Shown here in pieces: positions 45,052 to 54,219 of a stretch of DNA of 64,000 nucleotides (the stretch's first letter is position 1; each line of letters starts with the position of its first letter). Both the position numbers and the translations under genes were made by a program. Location: the NCBI RefSeq assembly GCF_002368415.1, contig NZ_AP018290.1, positions 5,159,614 to 5,223,613 of the forward strand, written 5' to 3'. The notes under the pieces were generated by a model that worked only from the letters and a program-made list of their open reading frames with translations, ran no database searches and was not told the origin of the DNA. The DNA comes from Calothrix sp. NIES-4105. GTDB taxonomy: Bacteria > Cyanobacteriota > Cyanobacteriia > Cyanobacteriales > Nostocaceae.

Positions 45052-45600
45052 TTAATTTAAAGACGTATTTGATTTCAGAACGCTTGGTATAGCTGTGATT
45101 ATTTTTTGAGTAGTTTGTTCTGGGGTTTCGTCTGTAGCGATGGTTATATGTAAATCAGCTTCAGAATATAGTGCTTGGCGCTTCTCTGCTAGGGTACGTA
45201 GTTTTTCTTTGGGGTCAGCATCTTGTAATAGTGGTCTAGTAGTATCAGCAGCTAGACGGTTGTAAAGTAAGTCAATAGGAGCATCAAGCCAAACTACTAA
45301 GCCGCAATGTAAGTAACTCCAATTTCGGCGCTGTAGAATAATACCTCCACCTGTGGCAACTGCTAGTTTTGTGTGGGCACAAACTTTTGATAGTACATCG
45401 CTTTCGAGACTGCGAAATGCCTCTTCTCCATTTTGTGCAAATAGTTCGTTAATTGTTTTGCCAGCAGCCTTAGTAATTACATCATCGGTATCTAAGAATC
45501 TATATTGCAAATGCTCTGCTAGCAAGCGTCCCACCGTAGTCTTTCCGGCGCCCATCATTCCAATCAAGTATATATTTAAACCTTGTAGTAAGTCAGTCAT
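45052..45600 (-). CDS. aroK: Shikimate kinase
   Basis: 182 residues, normal length. Walker A is in YLIGMMGAGKTTVGRLLAEHL. The shikimate-binding Asp and Arg appear in FLDTDDVITKAAGKTI and EAFRSLESDVL, then VATGGGIILQRRNW with the GGG motif, and the lid/adenine region TTRPLLQDADPKEKL. It phosphorylates shikimate with ATP in the aromatic amino-acid pathway. The preceding STAND gene ends 39 bases upstream on the same strand. Confidence 0.95.
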   Translation of the reverse strand: MTDLLQGLNIYLIGMMGAGKTTVGRLLAEHLQYRFLDTDDVITKAAGKTINELFAQNGEEAFRSLESDVLSKVCAHTKLAVATGGGIILQRRNWSYLHCGLVVWLDAPIDLLYNRLAADTTRPLLQDADPKEKLRTLAEKRQALYSEADLHITIATDETPEQTTQKIITAIPSVLKSNTSLN

Positions 45601-45639
45601 TTGCCAATTAATTACTAATCCCTATTTTCAACTTTACCT

Positions 45640-47199
45640 TTAAATTCCGGCATTAAAGCGCAGTTCACGAATATAGTTTTTGAGTTGTGTTTCAAAAATA
45701 GGATGATTAGTTAGTAGCGAGGTTATATGCGTATTACCAGAACGCATGTTCTCTTCAATCAAACGTTCAGCGATATACTCAATTACAACTGGAGATTGAG
45801 AAAAGCTTGAAGAATATCGCTCAATCAAAGACCTTCTTTGTAGTAATTCTATTGCTTCTAAGATTAATCGTTGTGAAACTCTTGGCAAAATATCTTTTTG
45901 CAGCTTTCGTACTGATAAAAAATCTTGGTTGAGTGCTAACCAATACATTACTTGCTTTTCTATATGCGATAAGCGCTCAAACTGCTCGTCTAAAATAGCA
46001 CGTATCTCTCCAAAAACAACTGTGCCTTGTTGTAAAAATTCATACACACTACCATCGAATAATTCTTGAATTGCTGTTGCTACTAACTTTAAAAATAAGG
46101 GGTTTCCAGCATACCAATCGATTAAAGTAGTTGCTTCAACTTCAACAATATTGTTTAATCCTTTGGCTTTAAGAATAGATAAACTGTCTTGCTTATTTAA
46201 TCCTGTTAGTTTTAAAGCTTTGACAGGAAGACTTTCACCTGAGAGCGCAGCTATAGTTTGAGGTTTTTCTCGACTTGTTAACAAAACACAACTTTGATGC
46301 TTTGATTCTCCTAAACGCCGTATTAACTCACCATAACCTTCGTAACCTGGACGATATTTTATAGTACTTAAGGTCGCAGCATCTTTTTGACCTTTATGCT
46401 CTTTACCTGCCAAAATCGCATCAATGGAGTCTAGCACAATCAAACAGCGCGCTGAACGCATATACTCAATTAGTTGAGAAATGCTTCCTTCGACTGTGTT
46501 GTCTATTTCGGCATTGGGTGGTGCTAAAAATTTAATCAGTTGATTAACAATTATCGATAAAGGAGGTTCAGACAGTAGTGACCGCCAAATTACAAATTCA
46601 AAATCGTCTTTACATTCATGTGCGAGTTTAACTGATAATGCAGTTTTGCCAACACCAGCCATTCCTAGTAGTACTATTAATCTACTACCTTCAAGTACCC
46701 AATCTTGGAGTTGTTTAAGCTCGCGACTTCTTCCGTAAAACACTGAGACATCAACTGCCTCACCCCAATCTTGTTTTACTGAAGCAATTTTTACCGATTC
46801 AAGGGGTTCTTTTTTACGTGTCATTACTGAGTTAGTGATTGCTTCGATAGATACCCAATTTTTTTTGTAACCAGCTTTTTCCAGTAGTTGTGTCACACGA
46901 CTCCAGTTTTTGACTTTGATGTTGCTTCCTGATTGGTTGCTCAACATCTCCTCTATATATTTATATAATCCGTTCGATAAGTAAACTCGAACGGTGCTGC
47001 TGCTGCGAGTTTTATAAACAGTGTTTGCAATTTCGGCAGGACTAAAGCCACAAAGTAACCCGCGTAAAAACTTTTTCTCAACAGGCGTTAGTGCTTTACC
47101 CTTTGCGGATGCTAAATCAACATATAGTTTTTCTAATTCCCAGTTATTTTTAGCTTCTACAAATTCCTCTTCGATTACATGTGATTCGCTAGCAGTCAT
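45640..47199 (-). CDS. STAND (NB-ARC) ATPase with N-terminal HTH-like domain
   Basis: 519 residues. Residues 22-125 form the helical/HTH domain (LTPVEKKFLRGLLCGFSPAE, TVRVYLSNGLYKYIEEML) also seen in the receiver gene at 9480. An NB-ARC ATPase follows: FYGRSRELKQLQDWV, Walker A GMAGVGKT (179-186), Walker B CLIVLDSIDAI, sensor VLLTSREKP, and GNPLFLKLVA. The winged-helix part extends to about 480. Typical cyanobacterial relatives carry a WD40 or TPR sensor after this point; here the protein ends, so it is a short form, natural or truncated. These proteins are signal-gated switches, possibly in stress or conflict responses. Confidence 0.9.
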   Translation of the reverse strand: MTASESHVIEEEFVEAKNNWELEKLYVDLASAKGKALTPVEKKFLRGLLCGFSPAEIANTVYKTRSSSTVRVYLSNGLYKYIEEMLSNQSGSNIKVKNWSRVTQLLEKAGYKKNWVSIEAITNSVMTRKKEPLESVKIASVKQDWGEAVDVSVFYGRSRELKQLQDWVLEGSRLIVLLGMAGVGKTALSVKLAHECKDDFEFVIWRSLLSEPPLSIIVNQLIKFLAPPNAEIDNTVEGSISQLIEYMRSARCLIVLDSIDAILAGKEHKGQKDAATLSTIKYRPGYEGYGELIRRLGESKHQSCVLLTSREKPQTIAALSGESLPVKALKLTGLNKQDSLSILKAKGLNNIVEVEATTLIDWYAGNPLFLKLVATAIQELFDGSVYEFLQQGTVVFGEIRAILDEQFERLSHIEKQVMYWLALNQDFLSVRKLQKDILPRVSQRLILEAIELLQRRSLIERYSSSFSQSPVVIEYIAERLIEENMRSGNTHITSLLTNHPIFETQLKNYIRELRFNAGI

Positions 47200-47681
47200 T
47201 CTTTTAACGTTTTTCCTTTAATTTATCGCAATATACTAACTATTTTTTTGTGAAGCTAGAATAAATAAAGAATAAATTCCTAACGAATTTAATAACATTC
47301 GTTAGGTGACTTAGGAATTCTCGCTTCGGTATCTTAAGTCTTAACAGGAATTTAAAAATTCTTGATTTAAACTTTAATTATTTTATGGTTGTAAGGAATA
47401 AAACGATGAAATAAATTTTGGGTTGAGTGATTATAGCTTACTTTGTGGCATTGGTGCTATCTAAACACTACAAATACTTGACTTATTTTAAGAAAAGTTA
47501 CTTCTCTTGTAATGAAGTCTAGAAGTATTTGTTTGTGGCGTACATTTCGTTAACGGTTATAGAATTACACCAAGATTTTTACTTATTCTTGCTGTTCTTT
47601 ACTGTTTAGGCGCCCTGATAGCTGCATAAATGATCAAAGAAAGTCCGAATGTACAAGTGTGGTATGAAAGAGGTTCCAACA
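47200..47681. other. Intergenic region between STAND gene and the small + strand gene
   Basis: 482 bases, AT-rich. It holds a perfect 10-bp hairpin CCTAACGAAT / ATTCGTTAGG (47279-47306), which could be an operator or leader structure of the STAND gene. No other gene is seen. Confidence 0.45.
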
Positions 47682-47867
47682 ATGGCTCGGATTCGTGATG
47701 TTGTTCAAGAAGCCCTAATTACAGGATATTTAACCCTAGAAGCTGAAAACCAATTACGGCAGCTACTAACAACTCGTTACGACAACGAAGATTTTAATGC
47801 GTTTATGAAGCTGCAAGAAGCTGCAATGGGTGGAAAAGTCAAACAACAGTCTCGTGAACGAAATTAG
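47682..47867 (+). CDS. Small conserved cyanobacterial protein, unknown function
   Basis: 61 residues from the ATG at 47682 (MARIRDVVQEALITGYLTLEAENQLRQLL); an in-frame start at 47649 adds eleven unlikely residues. It consists of two amphipathic helices with a Tyr-Asp-rich turn (TTRYDNEDFNAFMKLQEAAM) and a basic tail. I recall such short proteins across filamentous cyanobacteria but know no function. A GC-rich hairpin (CAGGC...GCCTG) follows about 22 bases after the stop. The next gene is convergent. Confidence 0.7.
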   Translation: MARIRDVVQEALITGYLTLEAENQLRQLLTTRYDNEDFNAFMKLQEAAMGGKVKQQSRERN

Positions 47868-47900
47868 TACAAAGACACAGGCAGGACAGCGCCTGCGTCT

Positions 47901-48572
47901 CTACTTCTCGTTCTTTTCATTGTCTTCGTCAAAAAAGCTCCAATCATCGTCATCAGATTGTTTTTTCTCTGGTGAGCTTGAAGTCCGGTTTGGTTCTGCT
48001 GGGTTGTAGGGCGGGACTATTACCCGATAATCAGCGTCATAGATTGATTCAGTTTTACCAACTCCAGAATCTTTTGGTTCACGTGAACTATATGAGTAAG
48101 ATGTATCTGCTTTTGAGGAGTTTGTAGTTTGCCGACGCTCGTACATTTCTTCGTCGCTTATCCTATCTTGTTTTTCTTGAGGAGATTTTCTCGCTCGCTC
48201 TTCAAAATCCCAATCTTCACTAGTACCATCTAAATCCCAGTCATCCTCTTTGTCTGTTACAGTATTTTTGTATTGGGTATTTTGAGTTTGTGAATCGCGA
48301 CGCTGTGTATCTTTACGGTTAGAATTAGCACGACTTGAGGCTTGGAATTTTTTCGATTGTGTAAAGTAACCCGCGAATCCAAATAAACTATTAACTATTA
48401 ATGATGTGGTGGCGCCTGCGACTGTGCTAAACAATAACCACATGGCAAGGGGGAAGGGTTGAGTTCGCGCTCCTAGAAACACTAGCGGTAATGCTGGAGA
48501 AAAATTCTGCGCTAGCAGTAGTGTTAGTCCTCCCAGTACCGAGACTAATATAATTAAACGAATTACAGCCAT
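47901..48572 (-). CDS. Two-helix membrane protein with long acidic tail
   Basis: 223 residues. Two hydrophobic helices (about 3-22 and 42-68; IILVSVLGGLTLLLAQ and AMWLLFSTVAGATTSLIVNS) resemble LapA-type DUF1049 proteins. The remaining 150 residues are polar and low complexity, with repeated DDWD and SEDWDFEE motifs and the end DDDWSFFDED. The acidic Trp repeats could mediate protein binding. Cyanobacterial relatives are annotated only as hypothetical. It lies downstream of ubiX on the same strand. Confidence 0.75.
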   Translation of the reverse strand: MAVIRLIILVSVLGGLTLLLAQNFSPALPLVFLGARTQPFPLAMWLLFSTVAGATTSLIVNSLFGFAGYFTQSKKFQASSRANSNRKDTQRRDSQTQNTQYKNTVTDKEDDWDLDGTSEDWDFEERARKSPQEKQDRISDEEMYERRQTTNSSKADTSYSYSSREPKDSGVGKTESIYDADYRVIVPPYNPAEPNRTSSSPEKKQSDDDDWSFFDEDNEKNEK

Positions 48573-48648
48573 AAAAATTTTAACATAATAGAAGGTAATG
48601 AGATGGATTAGAGCTTCATTACCATTTTATTTTGATTTATTTTGTACT

Positions 48649-49257
48649 TTATTTCCTGCCTTCCCAACGTTGAATAGGTATACAGTCAATATCTAGTTGG
48701 TCGAGCGCGCGGGCAACAACGAAATCAACTAAATCTTCTATTGTTTGGGGATTATGATACCAAGCAGGGATAGCTGGGACAATACGGGCGCCTGTTTCAG
48801 CTAGCGTTGTTAAGTTTCGCAGGTGAATTAAGCTAAAAGGTGTTTCGCGAGGAACTAATACAAGTTTACGTGCTTCTTTAAGCTGTACATCGGCTGCACG
48901 CTCAAGTAAATCGGAACTTAAACCGCCTGCAAGTTTAGCAACCGTACTCATACTACAGGGAATAATGAGCATTCCTAAAGTGCGGAACGAGCCACTAGCA
49001 ATGTTTGCTCCAACATCACCCCAAGCATGGCAGTTAAGTTTACCAGTTTCTACTTGACATTGTTGGCGCCAAAATAATTCTTGTTGTGTTGGTTCTGATG
49101 GCATCCTCACATCTTGCTCAGATTGCCAAACCATGTAACTTGATTTAGAAGCAACTAACTCGACAGAATAATCGGCGCAAAGAAGATATTTAAGCGCGCG
49201 AACGGCGTAAATTAATCCAGAAGCACCGGATACGCCAATAATTAAAGGTTTTGACAC
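48649..49257 (-). CDS. ubiX: Flavin prenyltransferase
   Basis: 202 residues. UbiX hallmarks are the N-terminal IIGVSGASGLIYAVRAL flavin site, the SGSFRTLGMLIIPCSMSTVAKLAGG loop with a conserved Ser-Met-Ser, LLERAADVQLKEARKLVLVPRETP, and PAIPAWYHNPQTIEDLVDF. It makes prenylated FMN for UbiD-type decarboxylases, in cyanobacteria likely for plastoquinone/ubiquinone-like ring chemistry. The 5' side is bordered immediately by a ten-copy 75-bp tandem array, leaving no ordinary promoter next to the start. Confidence 0.93.
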   Translation of the reverse strand: MSKPLIIGVSGASGLIYAVRALKYLLCADYSVELVASKSSYMVWQSEQDVRMPSEPTQQELFWRQQCQVETGKLNCHAWGDVGANIASGSFRTLGMLIIPCSMSTVAKLAGGLSSDLLERAADVQLKEARKLVLVPRETPFSLIHLRNLTTLAETGARIVPAIPAWYHNPQTIEDLVDFVVARALDQLDIDCIPIQRWEGRK

Positions 49258-49990
49258 GTAGGGGCGGGTTCAGCTAAATTTTTGATTATTTACCAGGATA
49301 TACGTAAACCCGCCCGTACACGAGGATAAATTTTTGGAGCAGGTTCAGCTAAATTTTTGATTATTTACCAGGATATACGTAAACCCGCCCGTACACGAGG
49401 ATAAATTTTTGGAGCAGGTTTACCTAAATTTTTGATTATTTACCAGGATATACGTAAACCCGCCCGTACACGAGGATAAATTTTTGGAGCAGGTTTACCT
49501 AAATTTTTGATTATTTACCAGGATATACGTAAACCCGCCCGTACACGAGGATAAATTTTTGGAGCAGGTTCAGCTAAATTTTTGATTATTTACCAGGATA
49601 TACGTAAACCCGCCCGTACACGAGGATAAATTTTTGAAGCAAGTTCAGCTAAATTTTTGATTATTTACCAGGATATACGTAAACCCGCCCGTACACGAGG
49701 ATAAATTTTTGGAGCAGGTTTACCTAAATTTTTGATTATTTACCAGGATATACGTAAACCCGTCCGTACACGAGGATAAATTGGAGGGGCAGGTTTACCT
49801 AAATTTTTGATTATTTACCAGGATATACGTAAACCCGCCCGTACACGAGGATAAATTTTTGAAGCAGATTCAGCTAAATTTTTGATTATTTACCAGGATA
49901 TACGTAAACCTGTCCGTACACGAGGATAAATTGGAGGGGCAGGTTTACCTAAATTTTTGATTATTTACCAGGATATAGGTAAACCCGCCC
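49258..49990. repeat. 75-bp tandem repeat array, about ten copies
   Basis: Units begin at 49271, 49346, 49421, 49496, 49571, 49646, 49721, 49796, 49871 and 49946 (anchor C/T-A-G/C-CT-AAATTTTTGA). Spacing is exactly 75 each time. Unit sequence: TTTTTGATTATTTACCAGGA, then TATACGTAAACCCGCCCGTA, then CACGAGGATAAATTTTTGGA and GCAGGTT. Variation is concentrated at three sites (CAGCT/TACCT; TTTTTGGAG/TTGGAGGGG; CGCCC/CGTCC). It fills the gap between the ribonuclease stop and the ubiX start. Confidence 0.97.
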
Positions 49991-49994
49991 TTAT

Positions 49995-52397
49995 TTATTC
50001 GTCGTCTTCGTAGTCTTCCATGTCCTCGTCGTCATCGTCGTCATCGTCATCGTCGTGGTCGATGTCGTCGCGCATGTACATTGAAGGTACATTGCTGGTG
50101 TTATAGTCTTTACCGATTATTGGATTTCCATCACTGCCAACTGTAACTAAATCAATTTGCTGACGGTAGTAATCGACGCTCTTAACTTGGACGGCAACAC
50201 GGTCACCTAATCGATATGATGCCCGATTTTTCCTTCCAAACAATGCTTGCTGTCTTGCGCGATACTCGTACCAATCGTCTTTTAATGAGCTTACATGAAC
50301 TAAACCTTCTACTCTTAATGGATTAGCTGCATTCTCATCTTCGGTTGAAACTTCAATCTCTACGAAAAATCCGTATGATTGAACACCAGTAATTACACCA
50401 TTGAAGACTTCACCAATGCGCTGTTTCATTAAAGAAGCGCGCTGTAAACCAGCTAAATCAGTTTCAGCTTCTTGAACTTCTTTTTCACGGTCGTTAATTT
50501 GGGTAATTACGCGCGCTAAGTCGCTTTGTAATTCGCTTTGCAGTTCGGGTGCAAGAACGTTCCAGTTAATTTCAGCATGGGATGTTGAAGAACGTAAATT
50601 AACTCGCTCTTTAACACGAGTATTGCGACGGTCGCGTCCATGTTGAAGAAGACTGTAATAAACGCGCTGCATTAGTAAATCTGGATAGCGACGTAGCGGA
50701 GAGCAAAAGTGCGTATACCCGTGGGAGAGTGACAAACCAAAGTGAGGTGCTAACTTAGTTGTGTAAACTGCAGGCTTAAGGGTGTCTTGAAGGAGATATG
50801 TTAAAACTTGCTCGGATGGTGACTCGGCAAATACTCGCGTTAATTGCTGGTAGTCGAGTGGCTGAACTTCAATATCTTCTGGAAGAGAAAGTTCAACACC
50901 TAAATTAATCGCAAGTTTAAGCATTTCCTGAACATCTTCAGAGTCTGGCACTCCTTGAACGCGCCAAATTGCTGGAACTCCCAAGGCACTTAAGTGCGTC
51001 GCCATAAGTTGATTAACTAATAATACCAACTCTGTCAACAGCATTCGCATTGGTGAATCGCTCTCAATCAAGCACCCTAAGCTTCCTTCATCGTAGTAAG
51101 GATTTTGTACTGGTGGCAAATTTAACTGCAAACTACCGCGCGTCAAGCGAATTTGTTTGAGAGCATTGCTAAGACGAAGTAAGGTTTGCAGCATTTCGAT
51201 AGTTTCGGTAGAATCTTTGGTTTTTCTACCTTTAGCAGGCACATCATCAATACTGCCATCAAGAACCGCATTTGCTTGTTCCTCGGTCATAAACTTGTCT
51301 ACTTTGACAACACTTGGTTGAATTTCCCATTTCAGGACATTACCAGTTCGTGCTTCCAAAGTAATCAAAAATGAAATTGCCAAACGGTCGTTACCAGGAA
51401 GTAAGGCACATTTTTCTGAAACACCTGGAGGTAACATTGGCAATACAAGTTCTCCCAGATATACCGACCGTCCACGTTTAATAGCTTCGCGGTCAAGGAT
51501 TTCATCGGGCAGAATAAAATGCGTAAGATCACTGATGTGAAAACCTAACAACCAATTGCCATTTGGTGTTGATTCCAACGTTAAGGCATTTTCAATATTA
51601 TTTGAGTCAATTTCGGTACCAATTGCAACAGTAAATTTCTCTCGTAAATCGAGCCGATTTTTCAAATCTGCCTTCAACAGCTTTTTAGGTAATTTTGCTG
51701 CGGCATCGAGTACTGCATCCGAAAAAGTACGCTGCATGTCATGTTTGCAAGTTACCAAATCAATGTCAGCAGCAGCTTCTGCATCGCTACCAAGAACTTG
51801 AACGACTCGACCTAGTGGTGGATACTGTGCAAGTGGGTAGCGTAATACCTCAACATGAGCTAGGTGATCAATTGCTTTGCCCAAAGCATCGAGATTACCA
51901 TTACTAGCTAACAGTTTTAACTCAAATAGCAAACGGTCATCCAGAGGCACCGCGCGATAACCACCTTCGACCTGTTTAATTCTGGCTAATAAAGTGTGGT
52001 TGGAACGTTCTAAAATTAACTTGACTTCGCCTTCTGGAGAACGGCGCCGAGAGCCTTCTTTTAAAACCCTGACTAAAACGCGGTCGCCATTCCAAGCATT
52101 ACTTAAATGGCTCTCACGGACGTAGATATCTTCTGCTCCTTCCACATCTTGGATAGCGAAGCAAAAACCCTTACTCGAACAACGAAGTTTAGCTTCAATA
52201 AGTCCCTCTTCGGTTACACGGCGATATTTGCCCCGCTCTTTCACCAATATCCCGATTTTTTCGAGGACCTCCAAAGCAATATGAAGTTTTTGCAAGCTGG
52301 CTTCGTCTTCGCAGCCAAGTTTTTTCTCCAGCAGTTTACGAGCTACCAATTTATCATCGGTGAAATTGGCAAGGAGTGTAGCGATTGAAAATTCCAT
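49995..52397 (-). CDS. RNase II/R-family exoribonuclease with acidic C-terminal tail
   Basis: 800 residues. An N-terminal winged-helix-like part (about 1-75) and cold-shock-type domains (76-200) are followed by the RNB catalytic domain (about 240-580; the acidic residues in LGFHISDLTHFILPDE and the DREAIKRGRSVYL region; SHGYTHFCSPLRRYPDL motif) and an S1 domain (about 660-750; RIGEVFNGVITGVQSYGFFVEIE). It degrades structured RNA 3' to 5'. After S1 comes a tail with a run of Asp (HDDDDDDDDDEDMEDYEDDE), encoded by a GTC/ATC microsatellite and ending at the 75-bp array. This tail is unlike the basic tail of E. coli RNase R. Confidence 0.93.
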   Translation of the reverse strand: MEFSIATLLANFTDDKLVARKLLEKKLGCEDEASLQKLHIALEVLEKIGILVKERGKYRRVTEEGLIEAKLRCSSKGFCFAIQDVEGAEDIYVRESHLSNAWNGDRVLVRVLKEGSRRRSPEGEVKLILERSNHTLLARIKQVEGGYRAVPLDDRLLFELKLLASNGNLDALGKAIDHLAHVEVLRYPLAQYPPLGRVVQVLGSDAEAAADIDLVTCKHDMQRTFSDAVLDAAAKLPKKLLKADLKNRLDLREKFTVAIGTEIDSNNIENALTLESTPNGNWLLGFHISDLTHFILPDEILDREAIKRGRSVYLGELVLPMLPPGVSEKCALLPGNDRLAISFLITLEARTGNVLKWEIQPSVVKVDKFMTEEQANAVLDGSIDDVPAKGRKTKDSTETIEMLQTLLRLSNALKQIRLTRGSLQLNLPPVQNPYYDEGSLGCLIESDSPMRMLLTELVLLVNQLMATHLSALGVPAIWRVQGVPDSEDVQEMLKLAINLGVELSLPEDIEVQPLDYQQLTRVFAESPSEQVLTYLLQDTLKPAVYTTKLAPHFGLSLSHGYTHFCSPLRRYPDLLMQRVYYSLLQHGRDRRNTRVKERVNLRSSTSHAEINWNVLAPELQSELQSDLARVITQINDREKEVQEAETDLAGLQRASLMKQRIGEVFNGVITGVQSYGFFVEIEVSTEDENAANPLRVEGLVHVSSLKDDWYEYRARQQALFGRKNRASYRLGDRVAVQVKSVDYYRQQIDLVTVGSDGNPIIGKDYNTSNVPSMYMRDDIDHDDDDDDDDDEDMEDYEDDE

Positions 52398-53103
52398 GCA
52401 GTGAACCGACCTTTGGTCAAAACATCATTTGTTTTTGTGTTGTTGAAACTGGTTCACGACTCACTCCACACGCTTGTACATTTTAAGAAAGCCCAAGATG
52501 TAAATCTAGGACAAACTTTCGTTGACTAAAAGCGATTTAGCTATATCTACACACGTAGAATATATACAGATACAGCCCAGTAACGCATTTACCAACTCTT
52601 ACTGCACGCCTTTAAAGTGAGTTTGGTTCGTACTAGTTCTAACGCTTTCACGAGCAACCGTACAAAGCACCTCATCTACTGTCGCACGTAAATCGCGCTA
52701 GTTGTACTTTGAATGATTGTTCACGTTTGGCATTTTAACTACGAGAAACTGTAGGCGAACCCAACTGCACCACATGTAGAATCGGTAACAATTAGGTAAA
52801 CAGTTCAACAAGCTGTGAGGGTGAACCTTACCTTCACTATTGTAGATTTAGAGCGTACTTCCAGAAAATACTTCTGGATATCAAATCAGGTAATTAGTAT
52901 AGCATTGCTTTTTGTAACACCTAGAGTTATAGCGTGCTTTTGGCTCAAAAAATTATTATCTTGTACTGAAGAAGCGCTACAATCGTAAACGTGTACTTAT
53001 ATCAGTTAAAGGTTTGTCGCTTACAATGGTAGGTATTGCGCGCGCCAAAAACATTCAACTTCGCACGATTTAATGTACGTTCTGAGTTTGGTAATAATTA
53101 TTT
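52398..53103. other. Divergent intergenic region (706 bases)
   Basis: Separates the ribonuclease gene from the plus-strand gene at 53104. No gene, tRNA or strong hairpin is evident. Promoters of both genes must lie here. A GCGCGC word is present near 53040. Confidence 0.35.
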
Positions 53104-54141
53104 ATGTTGGGTTCGTTTCTTAGCTCTTATCCCACAGGCAGTCTTTTAACAGAACTTGTCCAAATCTACAACGGTAAATATATTGTTAAGGCAAGTTTAC
53201 AAATCGAGGCTGTAACTCGCGCGACCGCAATGGCAGCTGCTGAAACTTTGGAAACAGCCGAAGATTCTGCAAGACAAAGAGTTATTACATTTTTTGCAGG
53301 TAATGAGAGTTTGAAGCTTTCTTCAAATGCTGCCATTCCTGAGACAGTACCTATATCAGTACAGTCAGCACCAATACAGTCTTCTTCAAGTACTGATAGT
53401 CAACACAATCAAAATCATGGTGTCACTATAGAAACAATACCAGTAGAGATAAAAACAAAGCCACAGCCAGCTTCTAATATTGCCCCAACAAACATTGACA
53501 ATGTATCGAATCAAACAAGCGTTCCAATTGAACTACCCCCAGTAGAAGAAATTGTGGCGCCAGCTAAAACTAAAACAAAAGCAGAAGCAAAAAGCAAAAC
53601 TACTCAAGATTTAACGCAATTAACAGAAGTAACAACAAAACCGGAAAAGGCGCCTGACATTCCTTCTTTAACTCAATCTCAAACTATACCAGATGATGAG
53701 CCAGTTAAAGAACCTTTATTCGACGCATATGAGGAATTTACCCCCAGCGAGCCTCAATTTGAACCATTTGAGACATCGACTATACCGAAAGTAAGTACCC
53801 CACCAAACAATGTTACACCTTTTACAGGTCGCAATTACAACCCGCCCGAAGAAATTGAACTACCACCAGTGGATGCAATAGTAGAGCTACCGACAAGCAC
53901 AACAAAACGTAAAAAGAAAACTGATACCACCGACCAGTCGGACGACATCGCCAAAATTGGGATTGAAATGCAACGCTTAGGGTGGACAACCGAACAAGGA
54001 AGAGATTATTTAGTCAAACAGTACGGCAAGCGTTCGCGTCATTTGTTATCTCCTGATGAACTGCGTGATTTTCGCGCTTACCTCGAATCTCAGTCAACAC
54101 CTGAAGACCCTCTTGCCTTTGATCCAATTGCTGGGTTTTAG
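53104..54141 (+). CDS. Cyanobacterial protein with conserved ends and long Pro/Thr-rich linker
   Basis: 345 residues. The N-terminal domain (about 1-65: SSYPTGSLLTELVQIYNGKY, ATAMAAAETLETAEDSARQR) and a C-terminal domain (about 275-330: IGIEMQRLGWTTEQGRDYLV, KRSRHLLSPDELRDFRAYLES) frame a 200-residue disordered linker with repeated ELPPVEEIV/ELPPVDAIV motifs. Cyanobacterial relatives are known to me only as hypothetical proteins. The two ELPPV motifs look like short binding peptides. It is convergent with clpP, with a GTAGAGACGC palindrome between. Confidence 0.75.
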   Translation: MLGSFLSSYPTGSLLTELVQIYNGKYIVKASLQIEAVTRATAMAAAETLETAEDSARQRVITFFAGNESLKLSSNAAIPETVPISVQSAPIQSSSSTDSQHNQNHGVTIETIPVEIKTKPQPASNIAPTNIDNVSNQTSVPIELPPVEEIVAPAKTKTKAEAKSKTTQDLTQLTEVTTKPEKAPDIPSLTQSQTIPDDEPVKEPLFDAYEEFTPSEPQFEPFETSTIPKVSTPPNNVTPFTGRNYNPPEEIELPPVDAIVELPTSTTKRKKKTDTTDQSDDIAKIGIEMQRLGWTTEQGRDYLVKQYGKRSRHLLSPDELRDFRAYLESQSTPEDPLAFDPIAGF

Positions 54142-54169
54142 TGGCGCCTGTAGTATTATCTGCAAAAAT

Positions 54170-54198
54170 GTAGAGACGCGATTCAATCGCGTCTCTAC
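54170..54198. repeat. GTAGAGACGC palindromic repeat, copy 4 (between convergent genes)
   Basis: Perfect palindrome GTAGAGACGCGATT-C-AATCGCGTCTCTAC. It could act as a bidirectional terminator between the hypothetical gene and clpP. Confidence 0.85.
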
Positions 54199-54219
54199 GT
54201 GTTTATATAATCGTTTTTG

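Noticed and set aside
49258-49990. CRISPR array
   Set aside because: The 75-bp units are contiguous and near-identical throughout, with no unique spacers and no cas genes nearby. It is a simple tandem repeat.
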